DNA of 64,000 bases, taken from contig JOGW01000015.1 of NCBI GenBank assembly GCA_000721375.1, positions 1 through 64,000 of the forward strand, given 5' to 3'. Positions 1 through 8,081 of the stretch are shown here, in pieces (within the stretch, counting starts at the first letter, position 1; every line of letters begins with the position of its first letter). The translations under genes were made by a program, and so were the position numbers. This stretch comes from Streptomyces sp. NRRL B-3428. GTDB lineage: Bacteria > Actinomycetota > Actinomycetes > Streptomycetales > Streptomycetaceae. Below the pieces are notes generated by a model. It was not told the DNA's origin. It did not search any database and saw only the letters and a list, made by a program, of their open reading frames with translations.

Positions 1-1
1 C

Positions 2-319
2 CAGATCGGCGACGCACGCCAACTCGACTTCATCCGCGCCTTCGACCACATCCTCACCGACACCGCCAAGGACAAGGACGCGGACCAACTCCTCCCCAAG
101 GCTGTGCGGACGTACTGCGCGGTGATGGCGCACCATCTGGAATCCATCGAAAGGTTCGAACCAGCAGTGGCACGGAAACTGCGCACGATGAGTGCCGCCG
201 CGCTCAAGCGCATGCCCCAGGACCTCCTGAGGGACACGATGAACTCCCTCGGTGACGAGCGGTCCGGCCGGCTGCGGCGCGTACGCCGTCGGGCCGCAGT
301 GCGGGGAGCCGCTGCCTGA
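2..319 (+). CDS. C-terminal end of a probable cell-surface glycosyltransferase (5' cut by window edge)
   Basis: An open frame enters from the left edge and ends at TGA 317-319, leaving the last 105 codons. The visible part looks helical and ends in a strongly basic Arg-rich tail; no catalytic motif is visible. The TGA overlaps the next ATG by one base (TGATG), so the two genes are probably translationally coupled. The following polysialyltransferase-like and acyltransferase genes indicate a surface-glycan locus. In streptomycetes I know a family 2 glycosyltransferase often precedes such a polysialyltransferase-like gene, so the product name rests on context only. Coding potential itself is clear from codon use. 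Confidence 0.7.
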   Translation, partial: QIGDARQLDFIRAFDHILTDTAKDKDADQLLPKAVRTYCAVMAHHLESIERFEPAVARKLRTMSAAALKRMPQDLLRDTMNSLGDERSGRLRRVRRRAAVRGAAA

Positions 320-1546
320 TGAGCACCACGCGAAGCACCACGCACAACACCACGCAACTCTTCTTCGCCTGCACCCAGTACGCCGCCGCCACGATCACCG
401 CCGCGATCCGGTCGGGACAGTTCGGCCCGCGTTCGGAGCATCGCCGCATTCTCGTGGTCAGCGACACCTCGGCCACCCCGGAGATCGGCACACCGCTCGA
501 CCGGATGGCCGGATTCGAGGCGCTGCGCGGTGAGTTCGACGAGGTGCGCTCGTGGAACGCGTTCATCGAGCCCTTCCACCCCGCGGGCTGGTTCCCGCGG
601 GAGCAGGACACGCTCCTGTGGGAGCGTGCGCTGCGCGCCGAGTGGGAGCTCGGGGACGAACCGGTCGAGCTGGCCTGCGAGTCCATCCAGGCCAATCCGT
701 CCAACGCCGTCGCCAAGATCTTCGGCGAGGCGCCGCTGCACGTCTACGCCGACGGACTGATGAGTTACGGGCCCACGCGCAGCAAGATCGACCCGATGAT
801 CGGGACGCGGGTGCAGCGGCTGCTCCACCTCGATCTCGTACCCCTCGGCGATAGAGGTGCTCACGCCCGAGGAGGAGGAAGAGCTGCATCTGAGCATGGT
901 GCGCGGAGCCGTCGAACTCGGCCACCGCCGGCTGGTGTTCAAGCCGCACCCCTCCGCGCCCGCCGCCTGGTCGCGCCGCCTGGAGGTCGAGGCCGGCAGG
1001 CTCGGCGCCGATCTCACCGTGCTCGACAGCCCGGTCATAGCCGAGGTGGTGTACCAGCGGCTGCGTCCGGCGCTGGTCGTCGGGTGCTTCTCGACCGCGC
1101 TGCTCACCGCCACGGTGTTCTACGGGCTGCCCGTCGCCCGGACGGGCACCGATCTGCTTCTGGAGCGGCTCACGCCCTACCAGAACAGCAACCGCGTCCC
1201 CGTGACCCTGGTCGACGCCCTGCTTCCCCAGCTCACCGACGGCCAAGCGGTCGACTCCTGGTCGCTGCCCGAACGGGACGAAGTACGCCGGGAGTTGACC
1301 GATCTGGTGGCCGCGGTGGGCTTCGCGATGCAGCCGCAGATCTACCCCGAACTGCGCCCCCGGGCCGAGCGGTATCTGTCCGCGCACCTCACCCAGCACA
1401 CCTGGCGCTACTTCCGGCGCAAGCGTCTGACCCGGCTCGGGCTGCCGGGTGCGGTGCCCTCCCAGCTGGCGTTCGTACCGCAGAGCCCGGCGGTACGGCG
1501 GATGGCCCGCCGGGCCCGTTCCCTCAAGCGGAAGTTCGCCTCATGA
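319..1546 (+). pseudogene. Polysialyltransferase-family gene disrupted by a frame change near 841
   Basis: From ATG 319 the frame gives a good N-terminal half (ILVVSDTSATPE, then HVYADGLMSYGPTR around 740-780) up to LLHLDLVP at about 841. Beyond that it turns into Arg/Ala-rich nonsense, while the next frame (from about 842) reads PSAIEVLTPEEEEELHL, then FKPHPSAP near 940, and ends normally at TGA 1544-1546. The span of 1228 nt is not a multiple of three. The first frame has no stop before the downstream acyltransferase and so looks like one long artificial fusion. Both halves resemble the alpha-2,8-polysialyltransferase-like family. In the relatives I recall, some dozens of residues lie between the two halves, so an internal deletion that changed frame is more likely than a one-base error. 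A sequencing error cannot be excluded. The last four bases overlap the next gene (ATGA). Confidence 0.7.
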
Positions 1547-2736
1547 CCCTGTCGAAGGAGGGCCTCAGAGCCCCCCTGCCCTCCGCGCGGGCCACCTTCG
1601 CGGAGCCCCAGCCCCAGCCCGATCCCGAGTCCGCCGCCCCCGCCGAGGCACCGCGCAGGGGCGGCGGCCGGCTGCGGGCGCTCGACGGTCTTCGGCTGAT
1701 CGCCGCGCTCATGGTGTGCCTGTACCACTTCTCGGCGAAGGACGGGCCGACCGCACGGTCCTGGGGCCAGTCCCCCGGCACCCTCTTCCCCACGCTGTCG
1801 GGGTTCGGTACGTACGGCTACCTCGGGGTCCAGGTCTTCTTCGTCATCAGCGGCTTCGTCATCTGCATGAGCGGCTGGGGCAAGACCCTCGGCCACTTCT
1901 TCCGGTCCCGGGTCTCGCGTCTGTACCCCGCGTACTGGGTCGCTCTCGTGATCATCACGGCCGCCGCGATCGCGCTGCCCGTGGTCGTCAGGCCGCTGCG
2001 CCCCGACGAGTTCCTGCTGAACTTCACGATGCTGCAGCAGCCCATGGGTGCGCACCGGGTACTCGGTGTGTGCTGGACGCTCTGGGTGGAGCTGAAGTTC
2101 TATCTGCTGTTCGGCCTGTTCGTGATCTGGAAGGGCGCCACGTACCGCCGCGTGGTCCTGTTCTGCTGTCTGTGGACCGTCGCCGGGGTCTTCGCCCGGG
2201 TCGCCGACACCCCGCTCACCGACGAGCTGGTGATGCGCGACCACGCGCCGTTCTTCATCGGCGGCCTCGCGCTGTATCTGATCCACCGCTACGGCGGCGA
2301 TCTGCTGCTCTGGGGGATCGTGGGCTTCAGCTTCCTGATGGGCCAGCGCTACGCCGTCTCGGCGGGCTGGCACTCGGGCGCGGAGGGCCCGTTCGCCCGC
2401 AACCCGTACGTGATCCAGGCAGTCGTCGCCTTCGCCTTCCTCTCCGTCGCGGTGGTCGCGCTCGGCTGGCTGAGGTGGGCGAACTGGCGCTGGCTCACGG
2501 TGGCCGGCGCCCTGACGTACCCCTTCTATCTGATCCACGAGCATCTCGGCTGGTTCGTCATCCGCGTCCTGCACCGCGGACTCGATGTACCCCCCGTCGC
2601 GACCTTCGCCCTGACGATCCTCGCGCTCCTGGTGCTCGCGTGGCTGATCCACCACCTCGTGGAGAAGCCGTTCGGACCGTGGCTCAACCGGACCATGGCC
2701 ACGCAGGCAGGGAGACTGCGGGAGCTCAAGGGCTGA
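1543..2736 (+). CDS. Membrane acyltransferase, acyltransferase-3 (OafA/OatA-like) family
   Basis: A 397-aa polytopic protein, probably transferring an acyl group to an extracellular or lipid-linked glycan. After a Pro-rich cytosolic N-terminus (about 45 aa) comes RALDGLRLIAALMVCLYHF, the hallmark first helix of the acyltransferase-3 family with its active-site His. It is followed by roughly ten hydrophobic segments, including VQVFFVISGFVI and the SRLYPAYW motif after helix 2. The start is the ATG at 1543, which overlaps the TGA of the polysialyltransferase-like gene (ATGA). An in-frame open frame runs upstream to 319, but that is only a consequence of the frame lesion there. Context suggests it decorates the polymer made by the upstream genes. 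The acyl donor and acceptor cannot be read from the sequence. Confidence 0.85.
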   Translation: MTLSKEGLRAPLPSARATFAEPQPQPDPESAAPAEAPRRGGGRLRALDGLRLIAALMVCLYHFSAKDGPTARSWGQSPGTLFPTLSGFGTYGYLGVQVFFVISGFVICMSGWGKTLGHFFRSRVSRLYPAYWVALVIITAAAIALPVVVRPLRPDEFLLNFTMLQQPMGAHRVLGVCWTLWVELKFYLLFGLFVIWKGATYRRVVLFCCLWTVAGVFARVADTPLTDELVMRDHAPFFIGGLALYLIHRYGGDLLLWGIVGFSFLMGQRYAVSAGWHSGAEGPFARNPYVIQAVVAFAFLSVAVVALGWLRWANWRWLTVAGALTYPFYLIHEHLGWFVIRVLHRGLDVPPVATFALTILALLVLAWLIHHLVEKPFGPWLNRTMATQAGRLRELKG

Positions 2737-2778
2737 CCGCCGCTCGCGAGTTGCCCCTGATCAAACCGGGGGTCCTCG

Positions 2779-2843
2779 CCGGCCCACAGGTGCTCCGCCC
2801 GCCTCAGTCCACCGGCCCACAGGTACTCCGCCCGCCTCAGTCC
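2779..2843. repeat. 33-bp direct repeat, two copies, between convergent genes
   Basis: Two copies of a 32-bp sequence (2779-2810 and 2812-2843) differ at one base and are offset by 33 bp. They lie in the 100-bp gap between the acyltransferase and tetR stop codons. The second copy contains the tetR stop (TCA on the plus strand, 2837-2839), and the same TCA occurs in the first copy. Confidence 0.9.
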
Positions 2844-3511
2844 GCCGGGCGGAGCACCGCACCGACCCCCGCCACGACGGCCGCCAGCCCGTCCTCGAAG
2901 CCCGCGTCGTGCTCGCGGAACATCTCGTCACCGGCCGCCGAGGCATGCGGGAAGGAGGCCAGGCGCTCGGCGCGCGCCTCCAGGTCGTAGCCCTCGCCCC
3001 CTGCCGGGTCCGGGCCCATGGCCTGCTCCTCGATCACGTAACCGATCGTGTAGCTGTACGCGGTAAGCCAGGCGCGGGCGGCCGTGCGCGGGGTGAATCC
3101 GCCGGCGACCAGAGCCGCGAGCATCCGCTCCATCGGCTCGGCGTACGAGGTGTCCGTGAAGCGGGTGCCGCTGTAGACCTTTGCGCCGTCGCGGTAGCGC
3201 AGCAGATGCTCGCGCAGCCCGCGCATCGCGCCGGTGAGGATCGCGCTCCAGTCGCCCGAGATCGTCGCGGCCGTCATATCGGCCGTCATCCGGCGCAGCA
3301 TCTCGGTGGCCATCTCGTCGAGCATCGCCTGCTTGTCCTTGAAGTGCCAGTACAGAGCGGGCGCCTTGACGTCCAGCTCCTTGGCGATGGCGCGCAGGGA
3401 CAGGCCGTCGAGACCCACGTCGTTCAGCAGACGCAGCGCGGTGTCGGCGACTCGGTGACGGTCGATCTTCGCGGGAGGCACGGGCTCATTGTGCCCGCTC
3501 CCGGCGCTCAC
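2837..3511 (-). CDS. TetR-family repressor with tetracycline-repressor-type C-terminal domain
   Basis: A 224-aa one-component repressor. The N-terminal HTH (residues about 15-60) includes LSLRAIAKELDVKAPALYWHF and KDKQAMLDEMA. The remainder matches the TetR C-terminal ligand-binding type (AAL-x-GGFTPRTAARAWL and IGYVIEEQA). It is divergent from an FAD monooxygenase. The 85-bp gap holds three TTAAC-N3-GTTAA-like boxes, so it probably represses both itself and the monooxygenase and is released by a small planar or aromatic ligand (inference). The GTG at 3511 has a Shine-Dalgarno-like GGGAG almost abutting it; a GTG 10 codons further in (3481) is an alternative start. The tail runs into a 33-bp direct repeat. 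Confidence 0.88.
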   Translation of the reverse strand: MSAGSGHNEPVPPAKIDRHRVADTALRLLNDVGLDGLSLRAIAKELDVKAPALYWHFKDKQAMLDEMATEMLRRMTADMTAATISGDWSAILTGAMRGLREHLLRYRDGAKVYSGTRFTDTSYAEPMERMLAALVAGGFTPRTAARAWLTAYSYTIGYVIEEQAMGPDPAGGEGYDLEARAERLASFPHASAAGDEMFREHDAGFEDGLAAVVAGVGAVLRPAD

Positions 3512-3515
3512 TCCC

Positions 3516-3586
3516 TAACACCGTTAAGGGTTGACTCCTTAACGGTGTTAAGTGCATCATCGAGCCATCGAACTTAACGTCGTTAA
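3516..3586. promoter_or_regulatory. Three operator boxes TTAAC-N3-GTTAA between tetR and the FAD monooxygenase
   Basis: Box 1 (3516-3527, TAACACCGTTAA), box 2 (3539-3551, TTAACGGTGTTAA) and box 3 (3574-3586, TTAACGTCGTTAA) share one dyad pattern. Boxes 1 and 2 are also arms of a perfect 14-bp inverted repeat (3516-3529 / 3537-3550). Box 3 abuts the AAGGAG ribosome site (3585-3590) of the monooxygenase. A TTGACT at 3531-3536 could be a -35 element between boxes 1 and 2. The arrangement fits repression of both divergent genes by the adjacent TetR protein. Confidence 0.8.
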
Positions 3587-3596
3587 GGAGAGTGCG

Positions 3597-4985
3597 ATGC
3601 CGGATGCAGTCGTAGTGGGAGCGGGCCCGACCGGTCTGACGCTGGCGGTCGACCTGGCCCGGCGCGGGGTGGACGTGACGGTCGTGGAGAAGGCGGACGG
3701 GCTCTTCCCCGGTTCGCGCGGCAAGGGTCTGCAGCCGCGCACCCTTGAGGTCTTCCACGACCTCGGCGTCCTTGACGAGGTGCTCGCCGCGGGCGGACCC
3801 GCACCGGTCGGCATGGTGTGGAGCGGCGGCGAGCGCCAGGGCGAGCACGACATGTTCGCCGACGAGACCATCGAGCCCACACCCGCCGAGCCGTATGCGG
3901 GCAGGCCCTGCATGCTCCCCCAGTGGCGCACCCAGGAAATCCTGTACGCGCGGCTGCGGGAGCTGGGCGGTGAGGTCCTGTTCGGGCGGGCCGTCAGCGA
4001 TCTGGAGCAGGACGCCGACTCCGTGACCGTGACCTTCGACGAAGGCCCGACGGTCCGCGCCCGGTACCTCGTGGCCGCCGACGGCGGGCGCTCCACGGTC
4101 CGCCGGCTCCTCGGGATCGGCATGACGGGCGAGGAGGTGGACCCCTCACCCACCCTCGTCGCGGACGTACGGATTGATCCGGCCGCACTCGACCGCGACA
4201 ACTGGCATATCTTCCCGGCGTCCCCGGAGGGCGCGCTGGCCCTGTGCCCGCTGCACGGGACGCCGGACTTCCAGCTGATGGCCCAGTTCAAGGAGGGCGG
4301 CACCCCGGACACCTCGACGGAAGGCATCCGGAAGGTGATCGCGTCCCGCACACATCTGTCGGCGGACGACGTCACCGAGGTCCGCTGGTCCTCGGACTTC
4401 CGCCCGCGCGCGGCCCTCGCCGACCGCTTCCGCGACGGCCGGGTCTTCCTGGCGGGGGACGCCGCGCATGTGCACTCACCGGCCGGCGGCCAGGGTCTGA
4501 ACACCAGCGTCCAGGACGCGTACAACCTGGGCTGGAAGCTGGGCCGGGTGCTGCGCTCCGGGGCGCCCGAGTCCCTCCTGGACACCTACGAGGAGGAGCG
4601 CCGCCCGCTCGCCGCCGAGATGCTCGGCCTCTCGACGCGCATCCACCGCGGGGAGCAGTCCCGTGGCCGGGCGACCCAGCAACTGGGCCTCGGCTACCGC
4701 GAGTCCTCGCTGTCGCAGGGTGCGGCGGGCGCACTCCGGGCGGGCGACCGCGCCCCGGACGGCCTCGTGGACGGCACCCGCCTCTTCGACCTCTTCCGCG
4801 GCCCGCACTTCACGCTGCTCGCGGTGGGGGTGGAGCTGCCGGTGATCGAGGCGGAGGGCGTGCGCACGGCCCGGATCAGCGCGTACGAGGCGTACGGAGA
4901 GGGCTACTTCCTCGTCCGGCCCGACGGTTACATCGGGTGGGCCGGCTCGGCCCTCGACCTGGAGCCGTACCTCACACGCTGCTGA
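3597..4985 (+). CDS. FAD-dependent aromatic monooxygenase (class A flavoprotein hydroxylase)
   Basis: A 462-aa enzyme of the FAD_binding_3 family that would hydroxylate an aromatic or polyketide substrate using NAD(P)H and O2. The Rossmann GAGPTG is at residues 8-13, the VAADGGRSTVR (DG) motif near 160, and GDAAHVHSPAGGQGLNTS (GD motif) near 285-302. A short thioredoxin-like C-terminal part resembles rifampicin- and tetracycline-type hydroxylases. The start is ATG 3597 with AAGGAG eight bases upstream; an upstream in-frame GTG/ATG would read through the operator. It is controlled from the TetR-operator region, so it probably acts in detoxification or modification of the inducer. The exact substrate is unknown. 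The 3' end overlaps the convergent lysE-type gene by 14 bp. Confidence 0.88.
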   Translation: MPDAVVVGAGPTGLTLAVDLARRGVDVTVVEKADGLFPGSRGKGLQPRTLEVFHDLGVLDEVLAAGGPAPVGMVWSGGERQGEHDMFADETIEPTPAEPYAGRPCMLPQWRTQEILYARLRELGGEVLFGRAVSDLEQDADSVTVTFDEGPTVRARYLVAADGGRSTVRRLLGIGMTGEEVDPSPTLVADVRIDPAALDRDNWHIFPASPEGALALCPLHGTPDFQLMAQFKEGGTPDTSTEGIRKVIASRTHLSADDVTEVRWSSDFRPRAALADRFRDGRVFLAGDAAHVHSPAGGQGLNTSVQDAYNLGWKLGRVLRSGAPESLLDTYEEERRPLAAEMLGLSTRIHRGEQSRGRATQQLGLGYRESSLSQGAAGALRAGDRAPDGLVDGTRLFDLFRGPHFTLLAVGVELPVIEAEGVRTARISAYEAYGEGYFLVRPDGYIGWAGSALDLEPYLTRC

Positions 4986-5625
4986 GCGAGAGCTTCACCG
5001 CGAAGCCGATGAACAGCGCACCCGCCGCCGACGTCGCGCCCGCCGACAGGGCGCGGCGGCGGTGGAAGGCCGCCGCCAGCTTCGTACCGCTGAAGATCAG
5101 CGCCGAGAGATAGAGGAAGCTCGCGAGCTGCGCGAAGGCGCCGAGCACCACGAAGGACAGCGCGGGATGCGCGTACGCCGGATCCACGAACTGCACGAAG
5201 AAGGCGATGAAGAACAGGATCGCCTTCGGGTTGAGCAGACTCACCACGAAGGCGCGCCGGAAGGGGTTCTCCGCCTTGACGGGGGCCTCTTGCGCAGCCA
5301 CCTCCGCAAGCCGCTCCCTGCGCGTGCGCCACATCGACCAGGCCGCCCGCAGCATGCCGATCGCCAGCCAGGTCAGATACCCCGCGCCGGCGAACTTGAC
5401 GATCGAGAACAGCACCGCGTTGGCCTGCAGCAGCGAGGCCACACCCATCGCCGAGAGCGTCATGAGCACGGTGTCCCCGCACCACACACCGGCGGCCGCC
5501 TTGTACCCGGTGCGCACACCGCGACGGGCGGCGACCGACAGGACGTACAGCGAGTTGGGACCGGGGAGCAGGACGATGACTATGAGTCCCGCGAGGTAGG
5601 TCGGAAGATCTATGACACCCAGCAT
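4972..5625 (-). CDS. LysE/RhtB-family amino-acid exporter (LeuE-like)
   Basis: A 217-aa inner-membrane protein with about six hydrophobic segments. The N-terminal LIVIVLLPGPNSLYVLSVA followed by ARRGVRTGYKAAAGVW is the family signature (PGPN...G-x-G). LLNPKAILFFIAFFVQFV near residue 130 is the second conserved block. Members export amino acids such as leucine, lysine or homoserine lactone; close streptomycete relatives tend to be called LeuE, but substrate cannot be deduced here. It starts at ATG 5625. Its gene end overlaps the convergent monooxygenase, so the pair shares no intergenic terminator. Confidence 0.88.
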   Translation of the reverse strand: MLGVIDLPTYLAGLIVIVLLPGPNSLYVLSVAARRGVRTGYKAAAGVWCGDTVLMTLSAMGVASLLQANAVLFSIVKFAGAGYLTWLAIGMLRAAWSMWRTRRERLAEVAAQEAPVKAENPFRRAFVVSLLNPKAILFFIAFFVQFVDPAYAHPALSFVVLGAFAQLASFLYLSALIFSGTKLAAAFHRRRALSAGATSAAGALFIGFAVKLSLSSV

Positions 5626-5761
5626 GGGCGAAGTGTCGCATGCGGCCGGATTTCCGCAGCCGGGCGTCCCACCAGGCGAAACGCGGATGTCCGCGGCTCA
5701 TTCGCCATGGCCGTGTCTCCCTTCGGTAACGCATTGGTGATCCCGTAGGACGTTCGCAACC

Positions 5762-5777
5762 ATTCCCGCGCGGGAAT
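5762..5777. promoter_or_regulatory. Perfect 16-bp palindrome upstream of the L,D-transpeptidase
   Basis: ATTCCCGCGCGGGAAT is a perfect dyad in the 233-bp gap between two divergently transcribed genes (LysE-type start 5625, transpeptidase start 5859). It could be an operator; no regulator gene lies next to it. Confidence 0.5.
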
Positions 5778-5858
5778 CATCTACACGGACACGCGGCAGG
5801 TACGGGGCCTGGCGGGTGTCAGTGGGACCTGAGCGGGTCCGACCTTGGGGGGTCAGAA

Positions 5859-6683
5859 ATGATGCGGAACGCCGTCATACGGAGAGCTCTTGCCGCGGCC
5901 GTGGTGGTGGCCGCGGCCGCCGGGTGCTCGGTCTCGACCGAAGCCGGCGGCAAGCCCTCGGCCTCCGCGTCTAAGCCCGCCGACGACAAGCCTTCGGTCA
6001 CCCCGTCCGGCAAGCCGTCGGGCGCCGGGGAGCCCGACGGACCCGAGGCGCAGAGCGCACTGCTCAGCGAGGGCGACAAGGGCATGAAGGTGCGCGAACT
6101 GCAGGCCCGGCTGCGGCAGGTGGCCTGGCTGTTCGAGTACCCGGACGCGTCGTACGGGGAGTCGACCGTCAAGGCGGTCAAGGGGTTCCAGGGCAAGCGC
6201 GGGCTGCCCAAGACCGGTGAGGTGGACCCGGTCACGTGGGAGCGGCTGCTCAAGATGACCTCAAAGCCGGGGTACTTCGAGCTGTACGCGGGCGGCGACC
6301 AGCCGGCCGCGAAGCCGGATGCGCGGTGCATGACGGGCCGGGTGCTCTGCATCAGCAAGACCAGCCGCACGCTGGTGTGGATGGTCGACGGCAAGACGAA
6401 GCTCACGGTCGACGTCCGCTTCGGTTCGGAACTGACGCCGACGCGTGAGGGCTTGTTCCAGGTCGACTCCAAGAGCCGCTACCACCACTCGACGCTCTAC
6501 GACACCCCGATGCCGTACGCGATGTTCTTCAGCCGCGGCCAGGCGGTGCACTTCTCCGCGGACTTCAAGGCCCGCGGCTACACGGGCGCCTCGCACGGCT
6601 GCGTGAACGTACGGGACGAGGCGAAGATCGCGTCGCTCTTCGAGCAGGTGCGCACCGGCGACAAGGTGGTTGTGTACTGGTGA
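5859..6683 (+). CDS. Lipoprotein L,D-transpeptidase with peptidoglycan-binding domain
   Basis: A 274-aa exported protein. The signal peptide ends in AAAAGC (lipobox, Cys about residue 22), followed by a Ser/Pro/Lys-rich linker, a PG_binding_1 domain (about 70-135: GMKVRELQARLRQVAWL ... GLPKTGEVDPVTWERLL) and a YkuD catalytic domain. The active-site block SHGCVNVRD has Cys at residue 248. The enzyme would form 3-3 peptide crosslinks in peptidoglycan on the outer face of the membrane. It starts at ATG 5859 after GGGGGGTC; ATG 5862 is a near equivalent. A monocistronic transcript is likely: a strong hairpin follows at 6692-6730. Confidence 0.9.
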   Translation: MMRNAVIRRALAAAVVVAAAAGCSVSTEAGGKPSASASKPADDKPSVTPSGKPSGAGEPDGPEAQSALLSEGDKGMKVRELQARLRQVAWLFEYPDASYGESTVKAVKGFQGKRGLPKTGEVDPVTWERLLKMTSKPGYFELYAGGDQPAAKPDARCMTGRVLCISKTSRTLVWMVDGKTKLTVDVRFGSELTPTREGLFQVDSKSRYHHSTLYDTPMPYAMFFSRGQAVHFSADFKARGYTGASHGCVNVRDEAKIASLFEQVRTGDKVVVYW

Positions 6684-6691
6684 GGTTGAGG

Positions 6692-6730
6692 GGCGCGGGC
6701 GGGTCCGGGGGAACGTGACCCGCCCGCGCC
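6692..6730 (+). terminator. Intrinsic-type terminator after the L,D-transpeptidase
   Basis: GGCGCGGGCGGGTC (6692-6705) pairs perfectly with GACCCGCCCGCGCC (6717-6730), a 14-bp GC-rich stem with an 11-nt loop, nine bases after the stop codon. No T-tract follows, as is common in streptomycetes. Confidence 0.85.
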
Positions 6731-6914
6731 AACTGCACTGAGCCCTGGGGTACGGGGGGAACCCCTGCTCGTGCACGCCGATGACCAGTCGGCTCACTTC
6801 TAACTGCGCCAGGCCCTCGAAAAGTGTCACACCCCGGAGCGATCTCTTTCCGCACACCTGCGAAAGCGCAGGTCGGATGGGGTTCGGAATGGTTTACGGG
6901 GAGATCGGTCCGGT

Positions 6915-7033
6915 CGCTCGGACGGACTGGCCGCTCGGACGGACTGGCCAGTTGGACAGCCTGGCCGCTCGGACGGACTGGCCGCTCGGACAGCGTGGCC
7001 GCTCAGGCTGACTGGTCGCTCAGACGGACTGGC
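6915..7033. repeat. Seven tandem copies of a 17-bp unit at a convergent gene boundary
   Basis: The unit CGCTCGGACGGACTGGC is repeated in phase at 6915, 6932, 6949, 6966, 6983, 7000 and 7017, with copies 3, 5 and 6 diverged, then decays at 7034. The array fills the end of a 336-bp gap (6684-7019) after the transpeptidase and runs into the 3' end of the anti-sigma-like gene, whose stop (TCA 7020-7022) lies in the last copy. Apart from this array and the 6692 hairpin I see nothing in the gap. Confidence 0.93.
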
Positions 7034-8081
7034 CGCTCGCACCGGCGCCGGCGATCGAGGACGGGCCACCGCTCGGCCGCGGTCCCGCGTTCACCGACGG
7101 TCCCGCGCTCGGCTCGGGGGCAGGGGCGATCGGGCTCGGTGCGCTCGGGGTCGGTGCGCCGGGAGCGACTATCGGGCCCTCCCCGTCCGAGTCGGAGGAG
7201 CCGTCCTCACCGGAAGGGCCGTCCTCACCGGAGGAGCCGCCCTCTTCCCCGCCGCCCGAACCGCTGCCGCCGTACTCGCCCGCGCCGCCCGAGTCGCCCC
7301 TGCCGCTCTGCGCCCTGAGCACGCTCTCGCAGAACCTGCCGATGTCCTTGGACCCCTTGGCCGCCATCTCGAGACGCCGGCGCTGCTCGCCGCCGAGCGG
7401 CCGGCCGGCCATGTAGTCACGGCAGCTCTCGACCACACGCGCGTACCACTCGCCCTTGGACCACCCGGACTGCTCGCCCTTGTCACCGTCCTGGCCGCTC
7501 GCGTCGACGTCCTCCCTGTCCGGGGAGTCCTTGCCGATACCGGGCTCGGACGGATCAGCGCTCGCGCCCGGCTCCGCGGAGGGCTCCTGGGCACCGGGCG
7601 AGGTGATGTCGGGCAGCGGAGAGGCCGGCGTCCTGCTGGCCGCGGCGGAGACGGAGGCGGCCGGGGCGGGATCGCCACCGAAAGGGCTCGGCAGCACCCC
7701 CGTACCGGCGGCGACGGCCACGCCGCCGATCGTGCAGACCGCGAGCGCGGCGGCCACGCCGAAGCGCAGCGGCCGGCCCCACAGGGTGCGGCCGGGAGCG
7801 GCGTGGGCGCCTCGTCCGGAGTGGGTGCCTCGTCCGATACGTATGGTTGTGACGCTGTGACCGGCGGCGCGGAACGCCGCCAACGCGGCCGATTCACCGG
7901 GCAGTTCACCCGCTGCGGGACCGCCGCGCGGACGCGCGGCGTCCAGGACCCGGGCGAGCCGCTCGGCGCGCGCCGCCTCGTCCGCCTCGTGCAGGCCGTC
8001 ACCCGGGGCAGCAAGAGGCTCACCGCGCAGCAGTCGCTCCGCGGCGTCCTTCGTCAACCACCGGTAATCCTCGTCGGCCAT
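7020..8081 (-). CDS. Membrane anti-sigma-like partner of the adjacent ECF sigma factor
   Basis: A 353-aa protein. A cytosolic N-terminal part (about 110 aa, with ALAAFRAAGHS near 70) precedes one membrane segment (FGVAAALAVCTIGGVAVA). The rest is extracytoplasmic, Pro/Ser/Gly-rich and very low in complexity at the end. In the middle sits a small helical module with two cysteines (SCRDY ... IGRFC). It follows the sigma gene with a TGATG overlap. ATG 8081 has AAGGA at good distance; GTG 8084 is an alternative. The same architecture recurs in the paralogous pair at 12.1-13.4 kb. The anti-sigma role is inferred from position and topology; no zinc-binding HxxxCxxC motif is visible. Confidence 0.75.
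   Translation of the reverse strand: MADEDYRWLTKDAAERLLRGEPLAAPGDGLHEADEAARAERLARVLDAARPRGGPAAGELPGESAALAAFRAAGHSVTTIRIGRGTHSGRGAHAAPGRTLWGRPLRFGVAAALAVCTIGGVAVAAGTGVLPSPFGGDPAPAASVSAAASRTPASPLPDITSPGAQEPSAEPGASADPSEPGIGKDSPDREDVDASGQDGDKGEQSGWSKGEWYARVVESCRDYMAGRPLGGEQRRRLEMAAKGSKDIGRFCESVLRAQSGRGDSGGAGEYGGSGSGGGEEGGSSGEDGPSGEDGSSDSDGEGPIVAPGAPTPSAPSPIAPAPEPSAGPSVNAGPRPSGGPSSIAGAGASGQSV

Noticed and set aside
319..2736. A continuous 805-codon frame joining the polysialyltransferase start to the acyltransferase
   Set aside because: The middle third is Arg/Ala nonsense in the wrong frame; it is an artefact of the frame change near 841. The real acyltransferase starts at ATG 1543.
3597..4985. 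Naming the monooxygenase as a tetracycline- or rifampicin-inactivating enzyme
   Set aside because: The fold and the TetR partner are suggestive, but no substrate-specific residue can be read by eye.
6915..7033. CRISPR array
   Set aside because: Units are contiguous 17-mers without spacers and no cas gene is present.
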